Below are positions 8,496 to 19,238 of a stretch of 64,000 bases of DNA, piece by piece. The notes under the pieces were generated by a model. That model saw only the letters and a list, made by a program, of their open reading frames with translations, searched no databases and was not told the DNA's origin. Positions within the stretch are counted from its first letter, which is position 1. Each line of letters begins with the position of its first letter. The translations under genes were made by a program, and so were the position numbers. Source of the stretch: Mesorhizobium sp. (GTDB lineage: Bacteria > Pseudomonadota > Alphaproteobacteria > Rhizobiales > Rhizobiaceae). The stretch spans positions 1,178,001 through 1,242,000 of the forward strand of contig NZ_JAMLIG010000001.1 in assembly GCF_023954305.1 (NCBI RefSeq). Reading direction: 5' to 3'.

Positions 8496-9494
8496 ATGCG
8501 ACTGATCAAGAGAGCCACACTGGCCGCGGCGCTCGCGCTCTGCGTCACCAGCCTGCACGCGCAGGAGGGTATCGACGACCCGACCCGTGCGCCATATTAC
8601 GAGTCCTTCACCGGCAAGAAGGTCGCCTACGTTCCGGTGGCGATGGGCTTCGACCTGACCGAGGGCTGGGCCGCCGGCCTCAAGGAAGCGCTGGAACCGC
8701 TGGGCGTGACCTTCGACATCCGCGATCCGAACTGGTCGACGGATGCGGGCGCGCAGGCGATCACGACGCTGATCGCCGAGAAGCCGGACGTCATCGTGGT
8801 GCACAATCCGGACGTCCAGTCCTATGCCCGCCTTCTCAAGAAGGCCGAGGAAGCCGGCATCTACGTTGTGCAGGTGAACATGCGGTCGAGCTATTCGACC
8901 GACGTGTTCGTGGGCGCCGACTATGTCGGCATGGGCCAGCAGATCGGCGAGCGGCTGGTCGAGGTCTGCTCGCCGTCCAAGGGCGGTTCGGGCAAGGTCG
9001 CGATCACGCAGGGCGTGCTGACGGCCGCAGCCTCGATCTACCAGATGCAGGGCATCAACAATGTCCTCTCGAAGCACCCGGAAATCCAGCTCGTCTCCAA
9101 CCAGGCTGCCGACTGGGACGCGACCAAGGCCAAGAACATCGCCGCGACCGTGATCCAGCAGCATCCCGATCTCTGCGCCATCACCGGCTTCTGGGACGTG
9201 ATGGATGTTGGCACGGCGGCTGCTATCAAGGAATCGGGCAAGAACGTCTACCTGCTGACGCAGGGCGGCGGAAACCGGATGGTGTGCGACGGCCTCGCCA
9301 ACGGCACCTATTCGGAATCCGTCGTCTATTTCGTGCCCGGCCAGGCGCGCGACATGGCGACCATGATCAAGCAACTGCTGCAGCTGAAGCAGCCCGCCGG
9401 CACAACCAAGACGACGCTGTTCACGCCGCTGACCTTCCTGCGCAAGGACAACATGACGGCAGCATCGTGCTGGGACATGCCCACCAAGGGCTGA
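8496..9494 (+). CDS. Periplasmic sugar-type ABC substrate-binding protein
   Basis: The 332-residue protein starts with a signal peptide (basic MRLIKR, hydrophobic core, cleavage likely after LHAQ near residue 23). The mature part has the Peripla_BP_4/RbsB fold pattern: KVAYVPVAMGFDL at the first strand, KPDVIVVHNPD in the first lobe, and CAITGFWDVMDVG in the second lobe. Five cysteines is more than usual for a periplasmic receptor. A strong stem-loop follows the stop, which would favour high receptor levels relative to the permeases. Confidence 0.9.
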   Translation: MRLIKRATLAAALALCVTSLHAQEGIDDPTRAPYYESFTGKKVAYVPVAMGFDLTEGWAAGLKEALEPLGVTFDIRDPNWSTDAGAQAITTLIAEKPDVIVVHNPDVQSYARLLKKAEEAGIYVVQVNMRSSYSTDVFVGADYVGMGQQIGERLVEVCSPSKGGSGKVAITQGVLTAAASIYQMQGINNVLSKHPEIQLVSNQAADWDATKAKNIAATVIQQHPDLCAITGFWDVMDVGTAAAIKESGKNVYLLTQGGGNRMVCDGLANGTYSESVVYFVPGQARDMATMIKQLLQLKQPAGTTKTTLFTPLTFLRKDNMTAASCWDMPTKG

Positions 9495-9502
9495 CACCTA
9501 AC

Positions 9503-9524
9503 GCGGGCGGCCACGGCCGCCCGC
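9503..9524 (+). other. Stem-loop after the ABC substrate-binding protein gene
   Basis: A 9-bp perfect GC stem (9503-9511 with 9516-9524) closes on a 4-nt loop and lacks a T-run, so it is probably a stabilising or attenuating hairpin within the operon. It parallels the hairpin at 308-338. Confidence 0.6.
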
Positions 9525-9549
9525 TTCCCCCTGAATCAGGCAGACAACC

Positions 9550-11664
9550 ATGGCCTTATCCGACCGGATGGTGCGCTGGCGCTACCGCCTCGTGCCCGAA
9601 CATCTCCTCGGCGAGATCCTGACGAAGCGCTGGGTCGACAATGCGATTCCGGTTTTGATCCTGGCCATCGTGGCCGCCGTCTTCGGCTCGCTTATCCCAG
9701 ACTTCTTTTCCGCGGCCGGCATTTCAAGCCTGATGCGGCAGTGGGGCGAGTTCACCCTGATTGCGCTCGCGCTGATGATCGTCATGGTGGCGGGCGGCAT
9801 CGACCTCAGCGTCGGCTCGACCTTCGCGCTCGGCAACATCGTCGCGCTGACCCTCGTCACCGTGGCCGGATGGTCGGTGCCGGCGGTGATCGGGGCGACA
9901 CTCGCCTGCGGCGCGCTGGTTGGCCTCGTCAACGGTGTGTTGGTCGGCTACCTGCGGCTGCGCGCGTTCCTCACGACGCTGGTGACGCTGATCATCGTGC
10001 GCGCCATCGTCGACATGATGCTGCTCAAATATTCGGTGGCGATCGCGGCCGGCTTCGTCGACTCCGATCTCTGGTACTATTTCGGCGAGGGCGACGTGCT
10101 CGGCGTGCCGTTCAGCGTCGCGACGGCGCTCCTGCTCGCGCTGGTGGCGCATCTGGTGCTGAGCCGCAGCCGCGCCGGCTGGCATGTGCTCGCGGTCGGC
10201 GGCTCGCGCCGCTCGGCGCACAATGTCGGCATTCCGGTGCGGCGCGTCATCTGCCTGACCTATGTCGTCTCGGGGACGCTCGCCGCGCTTTCCGGCGTGC
10301 TCTTCGCCTCGCGCCTCGGCGGCGCGGGGGCAGATACCGGCGTGGGTCTCGAGATCGCCGCGCTGACGGCCGCCGTGCTCGGCGGCAACAGCCTCGGCGG
10401 CGGCAGAGGGTCGGCCGCCAAGGCCATCATCGGCGCGATCATCGTCATGATCATGGTCAACGGGCTGGTCCGGATCGGGGTGACGAGAGGCGGCAGCTCG
10501 CTCCTGCTCGGCATGGTGCTGTTGGCCGCGGTGGCGATCGACGTCCGTTGGCTGAAGAACCGGCACAAGTTCCTGTCGAAGGTCTACGTCTCGCCGACCT
10601 ATTCGGAACTGCCCGCAGCGCCCGCGACATCGGGTTCCTCTCCCTATGCGCTGAACGACAGGCTGCGGACGGTGGAAGCCATCGGGCTCGGCCAGATCGA
10701 TGGGCCGGAGGACGTCATCCTGGACGACGACGACCATATCTACGTCGGCAACCGCACCGGCGACATCGTGCGCTTCCTCGCACCCGACTACACGCGCCAG
10801 GAGGTGTTCGTCCATGTCGGCGGACGACCGCTCGGAATGGCGTTTGCCAAGGGCGGATCGCTGCTGGTCTGCATCGGCGGCATGGGCCTCTATTCGATTG
10901 GCCGGGACCGCTCGATCAGGAAGCTCACCGACGAGACCAACCGGTCCTGGTTCTCCGTGATCGACGATTCGCGGCTGAAACTCGCCGACGACCTCGACAT
11001 CGCGCCCGACGGCCGCGTGTTCTTCAGCGAGGCGACTGTGCGCTACGAGATGCACGAATGGCCGGTCGACTGCCTGGAATCGCGCGGCAACGGCCGCATC
11101 ATCTGCTACGATCCAAACACCGGCATCACACGCACGATCATCAAGAACCTCCTGTTCCCGAACGGCATCTGCATGATGCACGACGGCCAGTCGTTCCTGT
11201 TCGCGGAGACATGGGCCTGCCGGGTTAGCCGCTACTGGTTCGACGGGCCGAAGAAAGGCACGGTCGAGGTCGTCATCGGCGACCTGCCCGGCTATCCGGA
11301 CAACATCAACCGGGCGTCGGACGGCACCTACTGGCTGGCGCTGGTCGGGATCCGCACGCCCTCGCTCGACCTCGCGCTGAAGATGCCCGGATTCCGCCGC
11401 CGCATGGCGCGGCGCATCGCGCCGGACGAGTGGCTCTATCCCAACATCAACACCGGCTGCGTGGTCCGCTTCGACGAGACGGGCCGCATCATAGAGACAC
11501 TGTGGGACTTCGGTGGGGAAAACCACCCGATGATCACCTCGATGCGCGAGCACAAGGGCCATCTCTACATCGGCGGCATCCTGAACAACCGCGTCGGGCG
11601 CCTGAAACTCGATGGCATGGACCCCGCCTGGAGCGGCATTGACTCATACTGGAGGCGGACATGA
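9550..11664 (+). CDS. ABC permease fused to a strictosidine-synthase/SMP-30-like beta-propeller
   Basis: One continuous 704-residue frame holds two domains. Residues about 30-333 are an RbsC-type permease with GGIDLSVGS at 82-90. Residues about 376-704 are a six-bladed propeller of the SMP-30/strictosidine synthase-like group: GPEDVILDDDDHIYVG opens it, and NGICMMHDGQSFLFAETWA is the conserved central segment. The linker after the last membrane helix is basic (RWLKNRHKFLSK), so by the positive-inside rule the propeller probably faces the cytoplasm. Propellers of this group are often lactonases or esterases, so it may act on cargo as it enters; that is inference. I see no stop, frameshift or internal Shine-Dalgarno to suggest an annotation artefact. 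Confidence 0.88.
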   Translation: MALSDRMVRWRYRLVPEHLLGEILTKRWVDNAIPVLILAIVAAVFGSLIPDFFSAAGISSLMRQWGEFTLIALALMIVMVAGGIDLSVGSTFALGNIVALTLVTVAGWSVPAVIGATLACGALVGLVNGVLVGYLRLRAFLTTLVTLIIVRAIVDMMLLKYSVAIAAGFVDSDLWYYFGEGDVLGVPFSVATALLLALVAHLVLSRSRAGWHVLAVGGSRRSAHNVGIPVRRVICLTYVVSGTLAALSGVLFASRLGGAGADTGVGLEIAALTAAVLGGNSLGGGRGSAAKAIIGAIIVMIMVNGLVRIGVTRGGSSLLLGMVLLAAVAIDVRWLKNRHKFLSKVYVSPTYSELPAAPATSGSSPYALNDRLRTVEAIGLGQIDGPEDVILDDDDHIYVGNRTGDIVRFLAPDYTRQEVFVHVGGRPLGMAFAKGGSLLVCIGGMGLYSIGRDRSIRKLTDETNRSWFSVIDDSRLKLADDLDIAPDGRVFFSEATVRYEMHEWPVDCLESRGNGRIICYDPNTGITRTIIKNLLFPNGICMMHDGQSFLFAETWACRVSRYWFDGPKKGTVEVVIGDLPGYPDNINRASDGTYWLALVGIRTPSLDLALKMPGFRRRMARRIAPDEWLYPNINTGCVVRFDETGRIIETLWDFGGENHPMITSMREHKGHLYIGGILNNRVGRLKLDGMDPAWSGIDSYWRRT

Positions 11665-12751
11665 TCGGCTCGCTTTCGCGCGTATTCGACAACGTGTTCG
11701 GCCGCGGCGACGCCGCCGTCACGGTGCCGCCGCTCGACGGCACGATGCGGCCCAACCGCGCGCTGGACGAGGCGGAGTGGCGCTCGCCGCTGGCGGATGT
11801 GGACTGTCTGGCGGTGCAGGCAGGCGTAGTCGTCGCCTCTGCCGGACAAAGCCTGCACACGCTGGGTGCGGACGGGCGCTGGTCGCCGCGCAAGAAGCTT
11901 GGCGGCTCCATCGCCTGCATCGCTGCGTTGGGGCCGGACGCACTGGCGGTGGCGAAGGAGGACGGCGAGATCACCATCGAGGGCGGTGCATTCGACGGAC
12001 GGCATTATCGCGCGGACGGGACTGCCCGCTGCATCACCGCGATGGCAGCTGGCGACGGAGGGCTGTTCATCGCCAACGGGTCCGCAACCAATGCTGCCGG
12101 CGACTGGCAGAAAGACCTGCTCGAGCGCAACGCATCGGGAAGCGTGTGGCGGATCGATCTCGCCAACGGCGAGAGCAGGCGGATTGCAGGCGGCCTCGCG
12201 TGGCCGGCCGGGCTTGCGCTCGACGGCCAGTCGCTCGTCGTGTCGGAAGCCTGGAAGCATCGACTTGTGCGGATCAGCGGACGGGGGCAGACCGAGCCGG
12301 TCCAGGTCGATCTGCCGGGCTATCCGGGACGCCTGTCTCACCGGACGGGCGGCTGGTGGATGGCGATGTTCGCACCGCGCAGCCAGCTCATCGAGTTCGT
12401 GCTGCGCGAACCTGCCTATCGCAAGCGCATGATGGCCGAGGTGCCGCCCGACTACTGGATCGCGCCCAAACTCAAGTCCGGGCGCAGCTACTACGAGCCG
12501 CTGCAGGGCGGCGGCGTGAAGCATCTCGGCCTCTTGAAACCCTGGGCGCCGACCATGTCGTTCGGAATGTGTGTCGGGCTCGACCCGGCGTTCAAGCCGC
12601 GGCTCAGCCTCCAGAGCCGGGCGGACGGCAACACTCATGGCATCACCAGCGTGATCGAGCACGACGGCATGTCGTTCGCCGCCGCCCGCGGCGACGGTCT
12701 CGTCGTGCGCTTTTCGCCCCCTGCCCAACCCAGCGCCGCCGGAGGCTCGGC

Positions 12752-12755
<4 letters not shown>
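11661..12755 (+). CDS. SMP-30/strictosidine-synthase-like propeller protein
   Basis: The 364-residue protein is a second six-bladed propeller in the same operon, overlapping the fusion gene by ATGA with GGAGG just upstream. PAGLALDGQSLVVSEAWK near residues 185-202 matches the central segment of the fused propeller, and both end with the pattern of a glycine-rich last blade, so the two are probably old duplicates. No signal peptide is seen, so it is probably cytoplasmic. Lactone or ester hydrolysis is the likely chemistry by family, but catalytic residues could not be assigned. Confidence 0.85.
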
Positions 12756-14247
<1,492 letters not shown>

Positions 14248-14248
<1 letters not shown>

Positions 14249-16131
14249 TGGACCGCGTCCTCAAGACGACTCGGCCTGTCCTCGACGTGCGCACCATCGA
14301 GGATATCGAAGCGATCGAAGCGCGGCCCTACGACGAGCTGGTCACGGCGCGGAACCTCCACGACCTCCTGCTCGCCACCGCGCAGCATTGCGGCGAGCGC
14401 AGGGCGATAACGGTGCTCAACGCGCCGGACCCGGCCGACGTGGGTATTGCGCTGACGCACCGTGACCTGCTGGGCGAGGTCACGCGCGCGGCGAACCTCT
14501 TCCGCGCGCTGGGACTTGTTCCCGGGCGCGGTTTGGCCGCCTTCCTCTCGCCCACTCTGCCCCAACTGCCGGCGCTGCTGCTCGGCGCGCAGGTCGCGGG
14601 TGTGGCGAGTTCGATCAACTACCTGCTCAGCCGCGACGCGATCGTCGATCTCCTCAACGCGGAAAAGGCCACGATCCTCGTCATCCCCGCGCGCGAACTT
14701 GACGAGACCTGCTGGGCGAAGGTGGAAGGCGTGATGGCCGACGTGCCGACGCTGACCGGCGTGCTTGTGATCGGCGCGACGGGCGCGCTGCCGCCGCGCC
14801 ACAGCGCCGTCAATGAGGCGCTGGATGCATGCAGCGCGGACCGTCTCGACTTCACGCCGTCGCAGGACCGCGACACGGTCTGCGCGCTGTTCCACACAGG
14901 CGGCACGACCGGCCGGCCGAAGCTCGTCCAGCTCACGCACGGCAACCAGATCCACGCCGCGTTCGGCTTCGGGCAGGTGTTCGGCTACAACGAGCACGAC
15001 ACCGTATTCAACGGTTTCCCGTTCTTTCATGTCGGCGGGACGATGACCGTCGGCCTGTCAGTGCTCGCGGCGGGCGGGCATGTGGTGGTGCCGTCACCAT
15101 ACGGCATGCGCATGCCGCAAACCGTCGAGCGCTACTGGGCGCTGGTGAAGGCGTTCCGGGCGACCGTGATCGGCGGCGTGCCGACCTCGATCGCCGCGAT
15201 CACCAACAGCTGGGTCGAGGGATCGGACGTATCGAGCGTGCGCATGGCGCTCACCGGTGGTGCGGTGCTGCCGGCCGCCGTCGGCGCGCGTTTCGAGGCG
15301 ACGACCGGGATTCGCCTCTACGAGACCTACGGCATGACGGAGACTGCGGCGGCGATCGCCTTCAATCCGGCTCGCGGGACGCCGGTCGCTGGCAGCGTCG
15401 GCTTCCGGGCGCCCTATTCGCAGACCCGCGTCGTGCGGATCGGGAGCGAAGATGCCCTTTGCGGAACGGAGGAAAGCGGGCTGGTGCAGGTGAGGGGACG
15501 CCAGGTCTTTCCCGGCTATGTCGATCCGGCGCACAATGCCGGGACGCTCGCGGCTGACGGGTGGCTCACCACCGGCGATGTCGGCTACCTGACCTCCGAC
15601 GAGAGGCTGGTGCTGACGGGGCGCGAGAAGGACCTCATCGTGCGCAGCGGCCACAACATCGATCCGGCCGCGATCGAGGATGCCGCCGACCGCTTCCCCG
15701 GCGTCGAGATCAGCGCAGCGGTCGGGATGCCGGACCAGTATGCCGGCGAGGTGCCGGCGCTGTTCGTGGTACCTGCACCCGGCGTACTCATCGATCCGCG
15801 GGCGTTGAAAGACCATCTCGAAACGACGGTGCAGGAGCCGCCGGCGCGGCCGCGCAGCGTGCTGGTGATCGATGCGCTGCCGGTGACGGCGGTCGGCAAG
15901 ATCTTCAAGCCGGCGCTGCGCGACCTGGCGATCCGCGAGAAGGTCAGGCTGGAGACGGAAGCGGCGTGCGGCCCGGCGGCAACGGTGGAGGTCGAAATCG
16001 GCCTGGACGAGCGCAAGCGGACAGTGGTGGACGTGGCAGTCTCCGGCGCGGACGCGGCCGCACTCGCAACACTCGAAGCGGCGCTGACGCCTCTGCCGCA
16101 GATCTACCTTATCCGGGCGGCGGAGGGCTGA
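14248..16131 (+). CDS. Acyl-CoA synthetase (AMP-forming ligase)
   Basis: The 627-residue adenylate-forming enzyme shows the P-loop HTGGTTGRPKL (near residue 216), YGMTETAAA (near 361), the hinge GREKDLIVRSGHNI (near 456), and GKIFKP (near 550) with the lysine needed for adenylation. It should activate a carboxylic acid as its CoA thioester. A tail of about 70 residues after that lysine is longer than in typical ligases. It starts on the last base of the ATPase stop (TGATG), so transport and CoA activation are co-expressed. The acid is unknown; it could be a ring-opened lactone made by the propeller proteins. Confidence 0.92.
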
Positions 16132-16132
16132 C

Positions 16133-16939
16133 ATGGACGAGAATTGCGTCGAACTCTCCTGCGAGGACGGGATCGCCACCCTCACCTTGAACCGCCCGGA
16201 CAGCCTCAACGCGATGTCGGCCAGGATGATGCGCTCGCTCGACGGGCGGCTCGACGAGATCGAACGGCTGCCGGGACTGAGGGTGGTGATCATCACCGGC
16301 GCGGGCCGCGCCTTCTCGGCCGGTGGCGATCTGAAGGAGTTCGCGGAAGCTCTCGCCGCGGGCGGCACCAGGCTGATCGACGCGCTGCGCTACAATCAGG
16401 ATGTGCTGCAGCGCGTCGAGGACATCGCCGTGCCAGTGATCGCGGCGGCGAACGGCACGACCATCGCCGGCGGGCTGGAACTGCTGCTCTGCTGCGACAT
16501 CGTCCTCGCCGGTGAAGACGCCAGGATCGGCGACGGGCATGCCCGCTACGGGATCGTGCCAGCCGGCGGCGCAACGGTGCGTCTGCGCGAACGACTGTCG
16601 CCGTCGCAGGCCGCGCAGCTCTTTTACACCGCTTCGGCGGTCGGCGCAGAGACTCTCGCGGCTTGGGGTCTGGTGAACGAGGTGGTGCCGCGAGATCGCC
16701 TCATGGACCGCGCCCGCGAGCTCGCTTTGGAAATATGCGAGAACAGCCCCGAAACGATCCGCGAGATCAAGCTCCTATCGCGCCCGTCGTCCCGTGATCC
16801 GGCGCGGTCCGAGCGGATACGCCGGGAACTCGCTCGATGGCTCGATCATGTTTCGCATCCGGACCTCGCCGAGGGACTGGATTCGTTCCGAGGAAAGCGA
16901 AAGCCGGGCTATCGCACGTACCCCCCATCGGGACGATAG
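16133..16939 (+). CDS. Enoyl-CoA hydratase/isomerase family protein
   Basis: The 268-residue crotonase-family protein has the oxyanion-hole segment RAFSAGGDLKEF (about residues 59-70) and GTTIAGGLELLL (about 107-118). One catalytic Glu is visible in GLELLL. The second position, in the HARYGIVPAGG segment, lacks the second acidic residue of a classic hydratase, so isomerase, hydrolase or lyase activity is possible. It lies 1 nt after the acyl-CoA ligase stop and is the last gene of the uptake operon, acting on the CoA ester formed upstream. Confidence 0.9.
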   Translation: MDENCVELSCEDGIATLTLNRPDSLNAMSARMMRSLDGRLDEIERLPGLRVVIITGAGRAFSAGGDLKEFAEALAAGGTRLIDALRYNQDVLQRVEDIAVPVIAAANGTTIAGGLELLLCCDIVLAGEDARIGDGHARYGIVPAGGATVRLRERLSPSQAAQLFYTASAVGAETLAAWGLVNEVVPRDRLMDRARELALEICENSPETIREIKLLSRPSSRDPARSERIRRELARWLDHVSHPDLAEGLDSFRGKRKPGYRTYPPSGR

Positions 16940-17042
16940 ATCCTCAGCGTCACGCGCGTGCTCATCATCGACGCTAATAGGCGGTGACGGAACGATTGCC
17001 CGGAAGCGACGCGCCGCGGAGCGTTCGCCGGGACCCCTTGCG

Positions 17043-17390
17043 TCAGATTCTGTCCATGCAGATCGAGGCGTGGCCGCGCGAGATCATGCCGATCTGCTTC
17101 GCCGCGGCCTTGGAGAGGTCGATCACGCGGCCCTTGATGAACGGACCGCGATCGTTGATACGCACGACCACGCTCTTGCCGTTGTGCTTGTTGGTGACAC
17201 GCACTTTGGTGCCGAAGGGAAGCGAGCGGTGCGCGGCGGTCATGGCGGACGGGTTCATCCGCTCGCCCGATGCCGTCTTGGAGTGAAGCGCATACCACGA
17301 TGCGCGCCCGCACTGCGCGAAGGCCGAACTCGTCGAAAACGTCGCCCCCGCGATGGCCACTGCCAAGACAACACCGAAACCGTTCTGCAT
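17043..17390 (-). CDS. rlpA: RlpA-like septal ring lytic transglycosylase domain protein
   Basis: The 115-residue protein has a signal peptide ending near FAQC (residues 1-26) followed by a double-psi beta-barrel of RlpA type: GRASWYALHSKTASGERMNP, then FGTKVRVTN and the conserved INDRGPF. RlpA proteins cleave peptidoglycan strands lacking stem peptides. There is no SPOR domain, so this is a short form. Cys 27 right after the hydrophobic stretch could be a lipobox (AFAQC), though the motif is weak. I chose the ATG at 17390; an upstream in-frame start would add 40 residues without signal-like character. Confidence 0.8.
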   Translation of the reverse strand: MQNGFGVVLAVAIAGATFSTSSAFAQCGRASWYALHSKTASGERMNPSAMTAAHRSLPFGTKVRVTNKHNGKSVVVRINDRGPFIKGRVIDLSKAAAKQIGMISRGHASICMDRI

Positions 17391-17540
17391 TCCTGAGGCA
17401 CCCTTTGCCGTTGAACCTGATTTTGGCGCTAGGGGCGAAAGCGGGGCGGAATGTGGAGGGAATGCGGCCCTGACGTGGCGAGGAGTTAACGAATAGAGTC
17501 GACCTGTCACATCGCGTCAGGCGAGTCCGGACAAAGCCGC

Positions 17541-18527
17541 TCAACCGAAACGGGTGCGATAGGCCGGAAGGACCTCGGGATTGCGAAGGTTGATGGGCAG
17601 TTGGCCGGAAAGGATGCGGACGACTTCGCCGGCCGCGCCGGTGCCCATCCGCATCATGCTCTCTTCCGTGATGCCCGCCATGTGCGGGGTGACGATCACA
17701 TTGTCGAAGGAGAGATAGGCATGGTCCGATGGCAGCGGCTGGGTCGTGAAAACGTCGAGTGCGGCTCCACTGATGCGACCCTCGCGCAACGCCTCGATCA
17801 GCGCTTCGTCGACGATGACGGGTCCGCGCGAGACGTTGACGATGAGCGCGCCGGGCCTCATCAGGCCGATCCGGCGCGCATCGATCAGGCCGCGCGTCTC
17901 TTCCGTCAGCGGGCAGCAGAGCACGAGAACGTCGCTCTGCGCGATGAGCGCATCCAGATCGAGGAAGGCAGCGTCCGACAGGTCGGCGGGCCGGCTGCGG
18001 CTGCTGACCGCGACCTCTAGACCGAAACCCTGCGCCGCGATGGCGTGGACCTGCCGGCCGACGGCGCCGTAGCCGACGATACCGATCATTCGGCCGGACA
18101 GTTCGTTGGTGCGCTCGGCATGCGCCCGCCCGGCGAGCCAGCCTTGGCCGCGCAGGTCGCGGTCCATCATGCGGAACCGGCGCAGCAGCGCCATGGTCAC
18201 GAAGAAGACATGCTCGGCGACCGAGCGCGCGTTCACCGCCGGCACGTTGGCGACAAGCACGCCGGCCGCCGTCGCCGCCCGCATCGGGATCATGTCGAGG
18301 CCGGCGCCGTGGCGTACCGCCGCGCGCAGGAGGGGCGCGTCCTCGAAGATCGCCTCCGGCAGCGGCGCGCGCACGATGATGGCGGCGGCATCGCGCGATT
18401 CCGCGATCAGGGTTGCCGCGTCGAGCGCGCTCGCGACCTTGAGCCGGCAGGTGTCTCCGAGTGCGGCCACGGCGGCCGGATGAAGGCCGTGGGTCGAGTA
18501 GACGACCGGCAGATCCGCCTCAGGCAT
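17541..18527 (-). CDS. D-isomer-specific 2-hydroxyacid dehydrogenase
   Basis: The 328-residue protein has the NAD-binding motif IGIVGYGAVGRQVHA (about residues 148-162), the catalytic Arg in NVSRGPVIVDE, and the Glu/His region ending in TPHMAG. It should reduce a 2-oxoacid or oxidise a 2-hydroxyacid. Its stop lies only a few bases from the window's RlpA gene region, and its start overlaps the GntR gene by 8 bp, forming a minus-strand unit with the regulator and the dehydratase, which suggests sugar-acid catabolism. Confidence 0.92.
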   Translation of the reverse strand: MPEADLPVVYSTHGLHPAAVAALGDTCRLKVASALDAATLIAESRDAAAIIVRAPLPEAIFEDAPLLRAAVRHGAGLDMIPMRAATAAGVLVANVPAVNARSVAEHVFFVTMALLRRFRMMDRDLRGQGWLAGRAHAERTNELSGRMIGIVGYGAVGRQVHAIAAQGFGLEVAVSSRSRPADLSDAAFLDLDALIAQSDVLVLCCPLTEETRGLIDARRIGLMRPGALIVNVSRGPVIVDEALIEALREGRISGAALDVFTTQPLPSDHAYLSFDNVIVTPHMAGITEESMMRMGTGAAGEVVRILSGQLPINLRNPEVLPAYRTRFG

Positions 18528-19233
18528 GTTCGAGCCGGGCGTTTTCCTTCTGGTCGAGCTCGCTGATCAGCCCCTTCCAGTAGCTTTCCGCGCCCTGGAG
18601 GTGCGCATTCATCAGCGCCTGGGCCAGATTGCCGTCGCGGCGCAGCAGCGCCTCGAAGATCTGCAGATGCTCCGCGTGCGATTTGCGGCAGCGCTCGGGA
18701 TCGTTGAAATAGACCGGCAGCCGGCCCTCGCCCATGACGTAGTAGAGCGTGCAGATGCGGTAGAAGACGCTGTTCTTGGTCGCGCGCACGATCTCGAGGT
18801 GGAAATCCTTGTCCTCGACATGGATCGGCTCGCCGGCCGCGATCTTCGCCTCGGAGGCGCGCAGGATTTCGCGCAGCGCTTCGTAGTTTTCCTCGGTGGC
18901 GCGGCTGCAGGCGAGTTCGGCCGCCTTGATCTCGTGGATCTTCCTCAGTTCAACCGTCTCGTAGATCTGCACCGGGTCGAGGGGGAGGCCGGCGCGGGCG
19001 AACAGCGCCATCGCCTCGACGCTCGCCTCGCGCTTGGTGAGATAGATGCCGGATTTGGCGCGGCGCTCGACCAGCCGCATCGCCTCGAGGATGGCGAGCG
19101 CCTCCCTGATCTGGCCGCGCGACACCTGGAAATGTTCCGCAAGTTCCCGCTCGGACGGGGTGCGGTGGCTCTCCGCGTCCGATTTCGCGATCAGGTAGGC
19201 CGCGAGATGCGGCAACAGGTCTTTTTCCGCCAT
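18520..19233 (-). CDS. GntR-family regulator, FadR subgroup
   Basis: The 237-residue protein has an N-terminal winged helix (TPSERELAEHFQVSRGQIREAL in outline, residues 25-46) and an all-helical FCD effector domain (about 85-220). FCD ligand residues are suggested by DKDFHLEIV and the later HAEHLQIFEAL, which give Asp and His metal or carboxylate contacts. It lies between the dehydratase (gap 5 nt) and the dehydrogenase (8-bp overlap) and probably represses this operon until a sugar acid is bound. In-frame upstream extensions run into the dehydratase gene. Confidence 0.92.
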   Translation of the reverse strand: MAEKDLLPHLAAYLIAKSDAESHRTPSERELAEHFQVSRGQIREALAILEAMRLVERRAKSGIYLTKREASVEAMALFARAGLPLDPVQIYETVELRKIHEIKAAELACSRATEENYEALREILRASEAKIAAGEPIHVEDKDFHLEIVRATKNSVFYRICTLYYVMGEGRLPVYFNDPERCRKSHAEHLQIFEALLRRDGNLAQALMNAHLQGAESYWKGLISELDQKENARLEHA

Positions 19234-19238
19234 TCGTT

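Noticed and set aside
7386..9497. Very long open frame (703 codons) on the minus strand opposite the ABC genes
   Set aside because: Its product is dominated by His, Arg, Asp and Gly in repetitive patterns, it lacks a ribosome site, and it lies opposite well-supported transporter genes; it is an antisense shadow in GC-rich DNA.
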